Shown here: positions 46,927 through 55,816 of the stretch, in pieces
How positions within the stretch are numbered: the stretch's first letter is position 1
How the letters are laid out: every line of letters starts with the position of its first letter
Source of the DNA: Gryllotalpicola ginsengisoli DSM 22003
GTDB taxonomy: Bacteria > Actinomycetota > Actinomycetes > Actinomycetales > Microbacteriaceae
Length of the DNA stretch: 64,000 nt
Assembly (NCBI RefSeq): GCF_000419445.1
Contig: NZ_AULK01000002.1
Span: 310,001 to 374,000 of the forward strand
Direction of reading: 5' to 3'
Translations under genes and position numbers: made by a program
Notes under the pieces: model-generated
Databases searched by the model: none
Told to the model about the DNA's origin: nothing
Seen by the model: the letters and a program-made list of their open reading frames with translations, nothing else

Positions 46927-47927
46927 GCGGCCACCTGCAGGCGCGGGCGGCGCACCAGCGCGATCATGACGGGCGCCCCGATGATCGCGACGACGATGCC
47001 GGCCTCGAGCTCACCGGGCGGTGCGACGAAGCGGCCCACGACGTCGGCGGCGATGAGCAGTGCGGGGCCGACCACGGCCGACAGCACGACGATCCAGCGG
47101 TAGTCGGCGCCCGCGGCCCGGCGTGCGGCGTGCGCGGCGACGAGCCCGACGAACACGATCGGCCCCGCGATCGAGGTGGCGGCTCCGGCGAGCAGCACGA
47201 CGGCGAGGGCGCACACGCCGCGCGCCAGGCGCACGTTCTGGCCGAGGCCGCGGGCGACGTCGTCGCCGAGGCCCAGGATGTTCAGCGAGCGGGCCCCGAC
47301 GAGGGCGAGCGCCGCGCCGACGGCGGCGAACGGCGCGGCCAGCCCCACGGCGGAGAGCCCGCGGCCGGTGAGCGAGCCGACCTGCCAGAACCGGAACTGC
47401 TGGAACACGTCGCTGTGCGACAGCAGCACGAGCGTGACGACCGAGGTGAGGCCGGCGGTGAGCGCGGCGCCGGCCAGTGCGAGCTTCACGGGGGTCGCCC
47501 CGCCCGCCCCGGTCGTGCCGACCAGGTAGACCAGTGCGGCCGCGACGGCGGCGCCGGCCAGGGCGAACCAGACGTAGCCCGCGGGAGAGGTGACGCCGAA
47601 GAGCGTGATCGCGACGATGACCGCAAGCGACGCGCCGGCGTTCACGCCGAGCAGCCCGGGGTCGGCCAGCGGATTGCGGGTCACGCCCTGCATGACCGCG
47701 CCCGCCATGCCGAGGGCGGAGCCGGCGACGAGTCCCACGAGGGTGCGCGGCAGCCGGAGGCCGTTCACGATGCGCTCGGCCTCGTCGGTGCCGTGCGGGT
47801 GCACGACGGCGTGCAGCACGGCCGCCGGCGACAGCGGCTGCGCCCCGAGGCCGAGGCTCAGCAGCACGAGCACGGCGAGCGCGATCACCCCGCCCGCGAG
47901 CACCGCGGCCGGCCTGCCGGCGGCCAC
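46923..47927 (-). CDS. FecCD-family siderophore permease (first subunit)
   Basis: 334 residues from the GTG at 47927, one base after the stop of the siderophore-reductase gene. A GTG at 47978 would put 50 bases inside that gene and add unconserved residues. GAVMQGVTRNPLADPGLLGVNAGASLAV is the FecCD signature, and GPIVFVGLVAAHAARRAAG the coupling region. About nine to ten membrane helices. It forms the channel with the second permease. Confidence 0.94.
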   Translation of the reverse strand: MAAGRPAAVLAGGVIALAVLVLLSLGLGAQPLSPAAVLHAVVHPHGTDEAERIVNGLRLPRTLVGLVAGSALGMAGAVMQGVTRNPLADPGLLGVNAGASLAVIVAITLFGVTSPAGYVWFALAGAAVAAALVYLVGTTGAGGATPVKLALAGAALTAGLTSVVTLVLLSHSDVFQQFRFWQVGSLTGRGLSAVGLAAPFAAVGAALALVGARSLNILGLGDDVARGLGQNVRLARGVCALAVVLLAGAATSIAGPIVFVGLVAAHAARRAAGADYRWIVVLSAVVGPALLIAADVVGRFVAPPGELEAGIVVAIIGAPVMIALVRRPRLQVAA

Positions 47928-47928
47928 G

Positions 47929-48912
47929 TCAGGAGAGCTCCGCTCGGCCGCGGCGCCAATACCCCATGAAGGCGACACGGCTGCGGTCCACGCCGACCTC
48001 GCGCACCAGGTGGCGGCGCAGCGTCACGACGGTGGAGGTCTCGCCGGCGATCCAGGCGTAGAAGCCGTCGTGGGCGCCGTCCGGGGCGTCCCACACCAGG
48101 CCGGCCTCGACGTCCGACTCGTCGAGCGCGACGGATGCGCCCGGGCGTACCGCCGCGGCGGCATCCGGCGTCACGATGTGCCGGTGCTCGGCGACCCACC
48201 CCCGCACCTGCTCGACCAGCTCTGCGCCGCGCTCGCGGCCGCCGCGCGGCAACCAGGTGAGTTCGTGCCCGGGGGCGAGCCGCACGTCGAGCACGTCGCC
48301 CGGCTCCGGCACCTCGAGGAACGCGGTGGCCCGCACCTCGTCGCCGAGCGACTCGAGGATGCCGCAGACCGCGGGAACGGCGGTCTCGTCACCGACGAGG
48401 AGCAGCTCGCCGCAGCCGCCGGGGCGCCAGTCGATGCCGACGAGCCGGCCGGCGGAAAGGTCGTCGGGCCCGACGACCACGAGTTCGTCGCCGGGTCGGG
48501 CGCGGTTCGCCCAACGGCTGGCCGGGCCCGCGTCGCCGTGCAGGGCGAAGTCGACGTCGATCTCGCGCTGCTGCTGGCGCACGGCCCGCACCGTGTAGGT
48601 GCGGAAGGGGTTGCGCAGCTCCTCCGGCAGGGCGCGCCACCGGTCGTACCAGGCGCCCTGCGCGATGCAGTCGGGGTCGAAGACGCCGAGGTGGTCGAAG
48701 CCGCGGGGAGCGTCGTCGGCCTCGTGCGGGAAGATCACCTTGATCCGCTGATCGAGGCACGCGCTGCCGAACACGTCGAGCTCGTCGCCGGTGAAGGTGA
48801 CGCGGCGGAAGGTCGGTGAGAGCTCGGCGACCGCACGCACCGCCACGCGGTACGGCCGATAGGCGGGGCGCTCGGCCCGCACGCGATCGGGGGCGGTCGG
48901 TAAGGTAAGCAT
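47929..48912 (-). CDS. Siderophore-interacting protein (FAD-dependent ferric reductase)
   Basis: 327 residues of the ViuB/SIP family, which releases iron from imported ferric siderophores by reduction with FAD and NAD(P)H. The FAD-binding barrel has RTYTVRA, the NADPH domain has LLVGDETAVPAVCGILE, and the C-terminus carries AFMGYWRRGRAE. The ATG at 48912 lies inside the iron box; a GTG at 48882 (VRAERPAYRPYRV) is an alternative start closer to the family consensus. First gene of the five-gene iron operon. Confidence 0.92.
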   Translation of the reverse strand: MLTLPTAPDRVRAERPAYRPYRVAVRAVAELSPTFRRVTFTGDELDVFGSACLDQRIKVIFPHEADDAPRGFDHLGVFDPDCIAQGAWYDRWRALPEELRNPFRTYTVRAVRQQQREIDVDFALHGDAGPASRWANRARPGDELVVVGPDDLSAGRLVGIDWRPGGCGELLLVGDETAVPAVCGILESLGDEVRATAFLEVPEPGDVLDVRLAPGHELTWLPRGGRERGAELVEQVRGWVAEHRHIVTPDAAAAVRPGASVALDESDVEAGLVWDAPDGAHDGFYAWIAGETSTVVTLRRHLVREVGVDRSRVAFMGYWRRGRAELS

Positions 48913-48919
48913 TACCTAA
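48901..48919 (-). promoter_or_regulatory. DtxR/IdeR-type iron box
   Basis: The 19 bases TAAGGTAAGCATTACCTAA match the DtxR consensus at 16 of 19 positions and form an interrupted palindrome over the start codon of the siderophore-reductase gene. Iron-loaded DtxR would shut off the whole uptake operon. Confidence 0.88.
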
Positions 48920-48965
48920 ATCCTCTGACGCGGACGGGTCCTGCGCAAGTCGGATCCGCAGATTG

Positions 48966-49904
48966 TCAGATGAAGCGCAGCCCCTGCTGCAGCCGCGTGC
49001 GCACCTCGAACAGGTCGACGCCCTGCGCCCGGGGCGCCCCCGGAACCCCGGTACGCAGCAGGTGGCCGAGCACCGAGTGCTGCACCGCCAGGAGTGCGAT
49101 GCCGCGGCTGCGGCCCGCCTCGACGACCGGCTGCTCGAGCGCGTCGTCGGGCAGCACGACGATCGCGCCGGCGAACTTCACGCCGAGCGCGCGGCCCAGG
49201 TGGCGGGCCCGGACGCCGAGGTCGTGCAGCGGCTCGCCGTCCAGTTGCACGCCGTCGGCGGCTGCAACGAGCTCGCCCCGGCGCACCGTCACCGGGCCGC
49301 CGTAGTCCTCCGACTGCACGGCGAAGAGCCCGGTCGGCCCGAGCACGATGTGGTCGATCTTGCTCATGCCGTCGACGGCGAGCACGTCGTGCCACACGGT
49401 GTAGCCGATGCCGAGCTCGGCGAGCTGCCTGGCCGTCGCCTCCTCGGCGAGCGCGTCGGCCAGCGTGTGGCGGATCTCGTACGGCGCGCTGCGCACCAGC
49501 GCAGGGTCGTACGGGTCGGGCAGCTCGACGCCTCGGCCCGCCCACTCGCGCATCAGGGCGAGGTACCGCTCCCGGCGCCATCCGCCGGGATGCCCGTAGC
49601 TGCGCGCCCGGGGACGGGTGTCGCGCCGCTCCGCGCCGCGGCCCGCCGCCGAGGCGACGAAATCGCCGTCGTCGGCGCCTCGGGCGTAGCTCGGGCCGCC
49701 CCGGTCGAACGCCGCCCGCGCCTCGGGGGTGCGGATGCGCTCCCACGCCTCCTGCACGGCGCGGAACTCCTCGGCCGAGCCGCCGGTGTCCGGGTGCGTC
49801 TCGCGCAGCCGGCGCCGGTAGGCGCGCTTCAGCTCGTCGTCGCTCGCACCGGCGTCGACCCCGAGCACCGCGTACGGCGAGGCGGAGAGCGGGGAGTCGG
49901 GCAT
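48966..49904 (-). CDS. J-domain protein with C-terminal NERD-like nuclease domain
   Basis: 312 residues. The N-terminal J domain (residues 8-70) has the HPD tripeptide at 37-39, needed to stimulate DnaK. An Arg/Gly-rich linker follows, and the C-terminal half resembles a nuclease-related domain (ARQLAELGIGYTVWHDVL, KIDHIVLGPTGLFAVQSED). The usual ExK of NERD domains is here QSED, so nuclease activity is doubtful. TAGCCT six bases before the ATG suggests a leaderless message. The fusion suggests a role where DnaK meets DNA, but no function is known. Confidence 0.82.
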   Translation of the reverse strand: MPDSPLSASPYAVLGVDAGASDDELKRAYRRRLRETHPDTGGSAEEFRAVQEAWERIRTPEARAAFDRGGPSYARGADDGDFVASAAGRGAERRDTRPRARSYGHPGGWRRERYLALMREWAGRGVELPDPYDPALVRSAPYEIRHTLADALAEEATARQLAELGIGYTVWHDVLAVDGMSKIDHIVLGPTGLFAVQSEDYGGPVTVRRGELVAAADGVQLDGEPLHDLGVRARHLGRALGVKFAGAIVVLPDDALEQPVVEAGRSRGIALLAVQHSVLGHLLRTGVPGAPRAQGVDLFEVRTRLQQGLRFI

Positions 49905-49913
49905 CCCGTCAGG

Positions 49914-50492
49914 CTACAGCCGCTTCCGCATCACGAGCCGGGGCAGGCGGCCGCTCGTGGCGAGTGTGGAGCCGATCACTTCGAACCCCTCTGCGGCGAA
50001 GGTGGAGGCCGTGCCGACGTACAGGAACGCGCTGCTCACCCAACCCCCGGCCGGGTCGATCGGATAGCCCTCGATGGCCGGCGCGCTGTGCGCCCGGGCG
50101 AACTCCGTGGCGCCTCGCAGCAGCTCGCGGGTGAGCCCGCGCCCCGTGAAGCCCTTGCGCACGACGAAGCACAGCACGCACCACACCGGCACGTCGTCGA
50201 CGGGCAGGATCGTGCGCGAGCGCTGCAGCCGCCCGATCGCCGCGCGCGGGCCGGTGTTGACCCAGCCCGCGACCTCGCCGTCGACGTAGGCGAGCAGACC
50301 GGGGACGACCGGCTGCCGGGTGAGCTCTCGCACCTTCTCCTCCCGCTGAGGGCCGACGAGCCGCGAGTTCTCACTCGAGGTGAGCCGGCACGACAGGCAC
50401 CAGCACGCGTCGCCGCCGGGCGTGCTCGGCCCGATGATCGTCGCCAGATCTTCGAAGCGCTCGGCCGTCGCCGGCACCACCTCGACCGTCAT
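49914..50492 (-). CDS. GNAT-family N-acetyltransferase
   Basis: 192 residues. The acetyl-CoA loop appears as VRKGFTGRGLTRELLRGATEFA, preceded by a beta strand VWCVLCFVV. The N-terminus has a Cys-rich stretch DACWCLSCRLTSSE shared with a subgroup of actinobacterial GNATs. TACTGT lies six bases before the ATG (leaderless). The substrate is unknown. Confidence 0.88.
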   Translation of the reverse strand: MTVEVVPATAERFEDLATIIGPSTPGGDACWCLSCRLTSSENSRLVGPQREEKVRELTRQPVVPGLLAYVDGEVAGWVNTGPRAAIGRLQRSRTILPVDDVPVWCVLCFVVRKGFTGRGLTRELLRGATEFARAHSAPAIEGYPIDPAGGWVSSAFLYVGTASTFAAEGFEVIGSTLATSGRLPRLVMRKRL

Positions 50493-50525
50493 GCGGCGAC
50501 AGTAGCGTCTGCCGCCGACATCCGG

Positions 50526-51419
50526 TCACGGCAGCGCGTAGCCGTCGCCCTCCCGCACCGCCAGGCCGTCGGCGATGAGCCCGTCGAGGGCCCGGGCGAG
50601 CTGCCGCCGGTCGTCCCAGAGCGGCTCGAGCCCGGCATCCGTCACGGGCGCGTGCGCCGCACGCAGCTCGCGCAGGATGAGGCCGCGCACGTGCCGGTCG
50701 CTGCCCTCGTACTTCTTCTGCACCGGCCGGCGCGGCCCGTCGTAGGCCGGGTAGCCCGCCGCCCGCCACGCGCACGCGTCGGCGATCGGGCAGTCCACGC
50801 AGCGCGGGGCGCGGGCTGTGCAGGCCACGGCGCCGAGCTCCATCGCGGCGGCGTTGAACACGCGCGCGTCGAGCGGATGCTCCGGCAGCAGCGCCTCCAT
50901 CGCGGCGAGGTCGCGCGCGGTGGACGGCGGACCGGGCTCGGCGTGGCCGTTGACGGCGCGGGCGATGACCCTGCGCACATTGGTGTCGACGACGGGCACC
51001 CGCACCCCGTAGGCGAAGGCGGCGACGGCGCGCGCCGTGTACGGGCCGACGCCCGGCAGAGCCAGCAGCGTGTCCACGTCGCGCGGCACCTCACCGCCGT
51101 GCATCTCCGTGATCGCCACCGCGCAGGCGTGCAGCCACAGCGCGCGCCGCGGGTAGCCGAGCCGGTTCCACGCGCGCACCGCCTCGCCGGGCGGCACCGC
51201 CGCGAGGTCCGCGGGGCGCGGCCAGCGCTCGAGCCACGCCCGCCACTGCGGCAGCACCCGGGCGACGGGGGTCTGCTGCAGCATGAACTCGCTGACGAGG
51301 ATGCCCCAGGGGGAGCATCCGCTCTCGCGCCAGGGCAGCTCGCGCGCATGCTCGCGGAACCAGCCGTTCACCCGCTCGGCCAGCGCCTCGGGGCCGGCGG
51401 AGACGGGGGCGGGCATCAC
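50526..51419 (-). CDS. mutY: A/G-specific adenine DNA glycosylase
   Basis: Removes adenine mispaired with 8-oxoguanine. 297 residues. The catalytic Glu is in SEFMLQQTPVARV, the helix-hairpin-helix in ALPGVGPYTARAVAAFAYG, and the catalytic Asp in VDTNVRRV. The [4Fe-4S] cluster cysteines are in CTARAPRCVDCPIADAC. The C-terminal MutT-like 8-oxoG recognition domain is reduced to about 60 residues, as in other actinobacterial MutY. The ATG has a GGAGGGG site. Confidence 0.95.
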   Translation of the reverse strand: MMPAPVSAGPEALAERVNGWFREHARELPWRESGCSPWGILVSEFMLQQTPVARVLPQWRAWLERWPRPADLAAVPPGEAVRAWNRLGYPRRALWLHACAVAITEMHGGEVPRDVDTLLALPGVGPYTARAVAAFAYGVRVPVVDTNVRRVIARAVNGHAEPGPPSTARDLAAMEALLPEHPLDARVFNAAAMELGAVACTARAPRCVDCPIADACAWRAAGYPAYDGPRRPVQKKYEGSDRHVRGLILRELRAAHAPVTDAGLEPLWDDRRQLARALDGLIADGLAVREGDGYALP

Positions 51420-51425
51420 CCCTCC

Positions 51426-51435
51426 AGCGTAGGCT
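51426..51435. promoter_or_regulatory. Overlapping divergent -10 elements
   Basis: TAGGCT (51430-51435, plus strand) is seven bases before the ATG of the kinase-like pseudogene. TACGCT on the minus strand (51426-51431) serves mutY. The two share the TA step, so the promoters exclude each other. Confidence 0.5.
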
Positions 51436-51442
51436 GGCGGCC

Positions 51443-52012
51443 ATGCAGCTCGTGTCGACTCCGCGCATCTAGTTCCTGCGCGGCCTGCGCGACGAGATCG
51501 CCGGAAACTACCCGCGCGGTCGCCGCATCATCGGCGTCGACGGCTTCCCCGGCTCGGGCGCCGACGCCGTCGCCGACGACCTCGCCGCCGTATTCGCCGA
51601 GGCCGGCACGCCGGCCTTCCGCGCCTCGATGCGCGACTTCCTGAAACCGCGCGCCGACCGCGGCGCGGGGGAGCGCGCGTACGACGAGATCACCTTCCGG
51701 CGGGTGCTGATCGACCCCTGGCGGATGGGCGGCAGCACGGGCTTCCAGACCGCCGCGTTCGACGCCGAGCGCGACCAGCCCGTCATCAGCGAGTGGAAGA
51801 CCGCGCCGGCCGACGCCGTGCTCCTCGTCGACGGCGCCTACCTGCTGGGCGGCCTGAAGGGCATCTGGCATTACACCGTCTACGTCGACGCGCAGGGCGC
51901 TCAGGCCGACGAGCAGTACCTGGCCGACGCCTCGCCGTTCTTCTCCGCCTCCGCCGTCGTGGACACGAGCGACCCGAAGGCGCCGAAGCGCATCCTCAGC
52001 GACTCCTGCTGA
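51443..52012 (+). pseudogene. Uridine-kinase-like gene with early nonsense codon and ruined P-loop
   Basis: The ATG at 51443 sits seven bases after TAGGCT and begins MQLVSTPRI, but the tenth codon is TAG (51470-51472), a single transition from CAG. The frame then runs intact to 52012, about 189 codons in all. The downstream protein reads like actinobacterial uridine kinase-like proteins (GRRIIGVDGF, FRRVLIDPWRMGGSTGFQTAAFD, ADAVLLVDGAYLL). The P-loop is GFPGSGAD, lacking the Lys and Ser/Thr that bind phosphate. No good start lies between the stop and the P-loop. A decayed gene is most likely; a sequencing error at 51470 would still leave a kinase without its lysine. Confidence 0.75.
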
Positions 52013-52994
52013 CCCGGGCCACGCGTGCCGCGACGAGCGCGGACAATTCGGCCGGCGTGAAGAAGCGCCCCGAGCGCTCGACCTCATGCACGCCATCCGT
52101 GATCGCGGCGTTCACGGGCGCCGCGAGCCCCACCTCTGCGGATTGCGCGACGACGGCGCCGTTCAGGTAGTCGATCTCGGTGCGCCGGCCGCGACGGATG
52201 CTCTGCAGGGTCGACCCCAGGTTCGGCACCTCGCCCATGCGCCGCGCCATCAGCCGCGGCACCAGCGCGGCCGCCCACGGCGGCGCGACCGCGACCAGCC
52301 GTACGACCGGGTGGCTGAGCCCCTGGATGGCGTCGAAGCGCACGCCGTGCGCGAGCCCCGCCCGCGCCGCCTCGCGGATCAGCCCCGTCACGACCGGTCG
52401 CAGCAGCGGGTCGGCGACGGTCTGCTGCACCGACAGTCCCGTGGCGGCCGGGGTGCCGTTGACCATGTTGATCACGAGCTTGGTCCACTGCGCGCCGCGG
52501 AACCGGTCGGTGACCCGGGCCGGCATCACCGAGGCGAGCAGCGCGGTCGCCTCGCGCGACCGGTCGACGACGGTCGTTCCGGCGGCGGTGACGGTCACCC
52601 GGCCCGGCTCGACGTTCTGCGCGGCGTACAGGGCGAGCGCGCCGAACGCCTCGACGCCGGGCAGAACCCGGTGCACCGTGTCGAGCCCCTCGAGCCCGTT
52701 CTGCACCACGACGAGCGGCGTCCCGCGCAGGTGCTCGGCGCTGGCGGTGAGCGCCGCCTCCGCGTCCTGCGCCTTGGTGGTCAGGAACGCGAGCTCGGGG
52801 GTTCGCGTGAGCGTCTCGGACGCCGCGAGGCGCGCCGTGTGCTCGCCCCAGGCCCCGTCGAGGCGCAGCCCGTGCTCCCGGATCGCCGCGAGCGTCGCCC
52901 CGCGCGCGGTCACCTCGACCTCGTGCCCGGCCCGATCCAGCAGCGAGGCGATGGTGCCGCCGACGGCCCCGGCTCCGATCACTGCCACGCGCAT
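51996..52994 (-). CDS. panE: 2-dehydropantoate 2-reductase (ketopantoate reductase family)
   Basis: NADPH-dependent reduction of ketopantoate to pantoate for coenzyme A synthesis. 332 residues. The Rossmann loop RVAVIGAGAVGGTIASLL is at the N-terminus, the LTTKAQDAEAAL block follows, and the catalytic Lys is in QWTKLVINMVNGTPAA. TAACCT lies seven bases before the ATG. The last 17 bases overlap the end of the kinase-like pseudogene. The symbol is by family; paralogues with other substrates exist. Confidence 0.85.
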   Translation of the reverse strand: MRVAVIGAGAVGGTIASLLDRAGHEVEVTARGATLAAIREHGLRLDGAWGEHTARLAASETLTRTPELAFLTTKAQDAEAALTASAEHLRGTPLVVVQNGLEGLDTVHRVLPGVEAFGALALYAAQNVEPGRVTVTAAGTTVVDRSREATALLASVMPARVTDRFRGAQWTKLVINMVNGTPAATGLSVQQTVADPLLRPVVTGLIREAARAGLAHGVRFDAIQGLSHPVVRLVAVAPPWAAALVPRLMARRMGEVPNLGSTLQSIRRGRRTEIDYLNGAVVAQSAEVGLAAPVNAAITDGVHEVERSGRFFTPAELSALVAARVARVSRSR

Positions 52995-53037
52995 GCCTCC
53001 CAGGTTATGGGCTCGCGGCGGTCACTACCCTGGGCCT

Positions 53038-53964
53038 GTGACCTCCCCGCACGGCATCCTGCTGCTCGACAAGCCGCAGGGTCTCACCAGCCATGATGTG
53101 GTCGCCCGGGTGCGGCGCGCGGCGAACACCCGGAAGGTGGGGCACGCCGGGACCCTCGACCCGATGGCCACCGGCCTGCTGATCGTCGGCCTCGGCATGG
53201 CCACGCGCCTGCTCACGCACGTGGTCGGCGCCGACAAGGTCTACGAGGCGACGATCCGGCTCGGCGAGGCGACGAACACCGACGACGCCGAGGGCGAGCA
53301 GACGGGCAAAGCGGATGCCTCGGCCGTCGCCGCGCTCGCCGACGCGGAGCTCGCCCGCGCCGTCGCCGCGCTGACCGGCGACCTCCTCCAGGTGCCGAGC
53401 TCGGTCAGCGCCATCAAGGTCGACGGCGAGCGGGCATACGCGCGCGTCCGCGCCGGCGAGCAGGTGGAGCTCGCCGCACGGCCCGTCACCGTGAGCGCCT
53501 TCGAGGTGCGCAGCATCCGCCGGCTGCCCGAGCAGGGCGTGATCGACCTCGACGTGCGCGTCGCCTGCTCCTCGGGCACCTACATCCGGGCGCTCGCCCG
53601 CGACCTCGGTGCCGCGCTCGGGGTCGGCGGCCACCTGACCGCCCTGCGCCGTACCGCCGTCGGCCCCTTCGACGTGGCCTCGGCGACGCCGCTCGCGGCG
53701 CTCACCGACGGGGCGGTGGCGCCGGCCGACGTGCTGCTGGCGCCGGCCGACGCCGCCACTCGGCTCGTGCCCCGGCTCGATCTCGACGAGCAGCAGGCCG
53801 TAGACCTCGGCCACGGCAAGAAGCTGGCGCTCGCGCAGGCCGGCGGCCCCGGCATCCGTGCCGCCATCGCACCCGACGGGCGCCTGGTCGCCCTCGTCTC
53901 CGTCTCGAAGACGGGCGTCGTGCGCGTCGAGACGGGTTTCCCGCAGCCGGAGGCGCAGCCGTGA
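53038..53964 (+). CDS. truB: tRNA pseudouridine(55) synthase
   Basis: Makes pseudouridine 55 in the T loop of tRNAs. 308 residues. The catalytic Asp is in [14 protein letters not shown] near residue 40. The [20 protein letters not shown] and [16 protein letters not shown] motifs follow, and the C-terminal domain is of the actinobacterial type. GTG start six bases after TACCCT (leaderless). The stop overlaps the next small gene (GTGA), and ribF lies two genes on, as is common. Confidence 0.96.
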   Translation: MTSPHGILLLDKPQGLTSHDVVARVRRAANTRKVGHAGTLDPMATGLLIVGLGMATRLLTHVVGADKVYEATIRLGEATNTDDAEGEQTGKADASAVAALADAELARAVAALTGDLLQVPSSVSAIKVDGERAYARVRAGEQVELAARPVTVSAFEVRSIRRLPEQGVIDLDVRVACSSGTYIRALARDLGAALGVGGHLTALRRTAVGPFDVASATPLAALTDGAVAPADVLLAPADAATRLVPRLDLDEQQAVDLGHGKKLALAQAGGPGIRAAIAPDGRLVALVSVSKTGVVRVETGFPQPEAQP

Positions 53965-54329
53965 TCGAGTGGTTCATGTACGCGCAGATCGCGGTCGCCC
54001 TCGCCGCGGGCCTGCTCTGCCTCGTGCTCGGCATCGTCGGCAGGGCGCCGAACGACCTCAGCATGGGGGCGATGGCGCTCGTCGGCCTGCTGCTGCTGGC
54101 GCAGGTGGTGGTCGCGATCGTCGCGCCGCTCGCGGGCAACCCGCCCACCGGCAGCCTGCTGGAGTTCTGGATGTACCTGGTCTCGGCCACCCTGCTGCCG
54201 TTCCTCGGCATGGCCTGGGCGCTGGTCGAGCGCAGCCGATGGAGCGTCGTCGTGCTCGGCGTGATCGGCCTCGCCGTCGCGGTCATGCTGTACCGGATGG
54301 GCGTCATCTGGTGGGTGCAGGGCGCCTGA
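53961..54329 (+). CDS. Small four-helix membrane protein
   Basis: 122 residues with four predicted membrane helices (about 5-27, 38-60, 67-88 and 92-114) and almost no loops. GTG start overlapping the truB stop by four bases. I do not recognise a family; similar small proteins occur between truB and ribF in related genera, so the position rather than the sequence is telling. Probably translated with truB. Confidence 0.8.
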   Translation: MIEWFMYAQIAVALAAGLLCLVLGIVGRAPNDLSMGAMALVGLLLLAQVVVAIVAPLAGNPPTGSLLEFWMYLVSATLLPFLGMAWALVERSRWSVVVLGVIGLAVAVMLYRMGVIWWVQGA

Positions 54330-54362
54330 GGCGCGCATCCGCGCCCCTAGAATCGAGAAGCG

Positions 54363-54821
54363 ATGTCTGAGACCAAGTCCGTCACCGAGCGACTCTCGGC
54401 CGCCATGCCGAGGATCGTCGACACGGGCACCCTGGCGGTGCTGGTCGCCGTGTACGGCGTGCTCGTGCTCGCGGCGGCCGGTCGCAGCGTCTACCAGATC
54501 ATCGACCACTTCTCGAAGGCGCCGGTCGCGATCAGCGTCTCCGCCGCATCCGCCGTCGTCTACATCCTCGCCACGGTCGCGCTGATCGTGCACCGCGGCG
54601 TCTGGTACCGCATCGCCTGGATCACCGTCTCGATCGAATTCGCCGGCGTCATCGTGATCGGATGCGTCACCGCGTTCCTCCCCGACGCGCTCGGCCCCGG
54701 CTCGGGCAACGCCTTCGGCGACACCGCGACCGTGTGGACGGTGTTCGGCCAGGGCTACTTCTTCGTGCCGCTCGTGCTGCCGCTGGCCGGCATGTGGTGG
54801 CTGAGGGCGCACCGCCGGTGA
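54363..54821 (+). CDS. Small membrane protein upstream of ribF
   Basis: 152 residues with a 20-residue cytoplasmic start and four predicted membrane helices (about 20-40, 55-77, 83-105 and 125-147). The last ends in WWLRAHRR. TAGAAT (54348-54353) and a GAGAAG stretch precede the ATG. Its stop overlaps the ribF GTG by four bases, tying it to that gene. No recognised family; a transport or structural role cannot be told. Confidence 0.8.
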   Translation: MSETKSVTERLSAAMPRIVDTGTLAVLVAVYGVLVLAAAGRSVYQIIDHFSKAPVAISVSAASAVVYILATVALIVHRGVWYRIAWITVSIEFAGVIVIGCVTAFLPDALGPGSGNAFGDTATVWTVFGQGYFFVPLVLPLAGMWWLRAHRR

Positions 54822-55783
54822 GGGTCTTCCGCGAGCTCATCGAGGTGCCGGCCGACTTCGGGCCGAGCGCCGTGGCCATCGGCAAGTTCGACGGCGTGCA
54901 CTCGGGGCACCGGGCGGTGCTCGGCAGGCTGGTCGGGCGATCGCGCGAGCAGGGCCTCGTCTCGACCGTGGTCACCTTCGACCGCAACCCGCTCGAGGTG
55001 ATCGCCCCCGAGCGCTGCCCCGACTCGCTGGTCAGCCTCGACCAGAAGCTCGACCTGCTCGCCGGGACCGGCGTGGACGCGGCGCTCGTGCTGCACTTCG
55101 ACCGCGAGCTCGCCGACGTCGCCGCAGAGGACTTCGTGGTGCGCTACCTCGTGAACGCGCTGCACGCGAAGCTGGTGCTGGTCGGCTCCGACTTCCGCTT
55201 CGGCAAGGGCAACGCGGGCGACCTCGCGCTGCTGAACGGGCTCGGCACCCAGCACGGATTCGACGTCGAGCTGATCGACGACGTGGTCGGCGAGACGGGG
55301 GAGCGGGTCTCCTCCACCCGCATCCGCGAGCTGCTCGCCGCGGGAGACATCGCCGAGGCGCAGCGTCTGCTCGGCCACCCGCCGACCGTGCGCGGGGTCG
55401 TCGTGCACGGAGCCAAGCGCGGCCGCGAGCTGGGCTTCCCGACCGCGAACCTGTCGCCGCAGTCGGAGGGGCTGATCCCGGCCGACGGCGTGTACGCGGG
55501 CTGGCTCGCCGACGGGGGAGTGCGGCACCCTGCCGCGATCTCCGTCGGCAACAACCCGACCTTCGAGGGCGTGCCGCAGAAGCAGGTCGAGGCGCACGTC
55601 ATCGGCGAGGAGCTCGACCTGTACGACCACGAGGTCGAGGTGAGCTTCGTGGCGCGCATCCGCGGCATGGTCGCCTTCCAGGGCGTGCCCGCGCTGATCG
55701 AGCAGATGGGCCGCGACGTGGTCGAGGCGCGGGCGCTGCTCGCCGCCGACGCGGCCTCCCGCCCGGAGCAGCCCGAGGCGTGA
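54818..55783 (+). CDS. ribF: Bifunctional riboflavin kinase/FAD synthetase
   Basis: Makes FMN and FAD from riboflavin. 321 residues. The N-terminal adenylyltransferase domain has IGKFDGVHSGH and the RVSSTRIRELLAAGD motif. The C-terminal riboflavin kinase domain has KRGRELGFPTANL with the PTAN motif and VEVSFVARIRGMVAF. GTG start overlapping the preceding membrane-protein stop. Confidence 0.96.
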   Translation: MRVFRELIEVPADFGPSAVAIGKFDGVHSGHRAVLGRLVGRSREQGLVSTVVTFDRNPLEVIAPERCPDSLVSLDQKLDLLAGTGVDAALVLHFDRELADVAAEDFVVRYLVNALHAKLVLVGSDFRFGKGNAGDLALLNGLGTQHGFDVELIDDVVGETGERVSSTRIRELLAAGDIAEAQRLLGHPPTVRGVVVHGAKRGRELGFPTANLSPQSEGLIPADGVYAGWLADGGVRHPAAISVGNNPTFEGVPQKQVEAHVIGEELDLYDHEVEVSFVARIRGMVAFQGVPALIEQMGRDVVEARALLAADAASRPEQPEA

Positions 55784-55816
55784 GCCCCGTCTTCCTGGAC
55801 CGCGAGCCCGCGGCGC

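Noticed and set aside
47928-47978. GTG at 47978 as the start of the first siderophore permease
   Set aside because: It would lie 50 bases inside the reductase gene and add unconserved residues. The GTG at 47927 directly follows the reductase stop and fits the family start.
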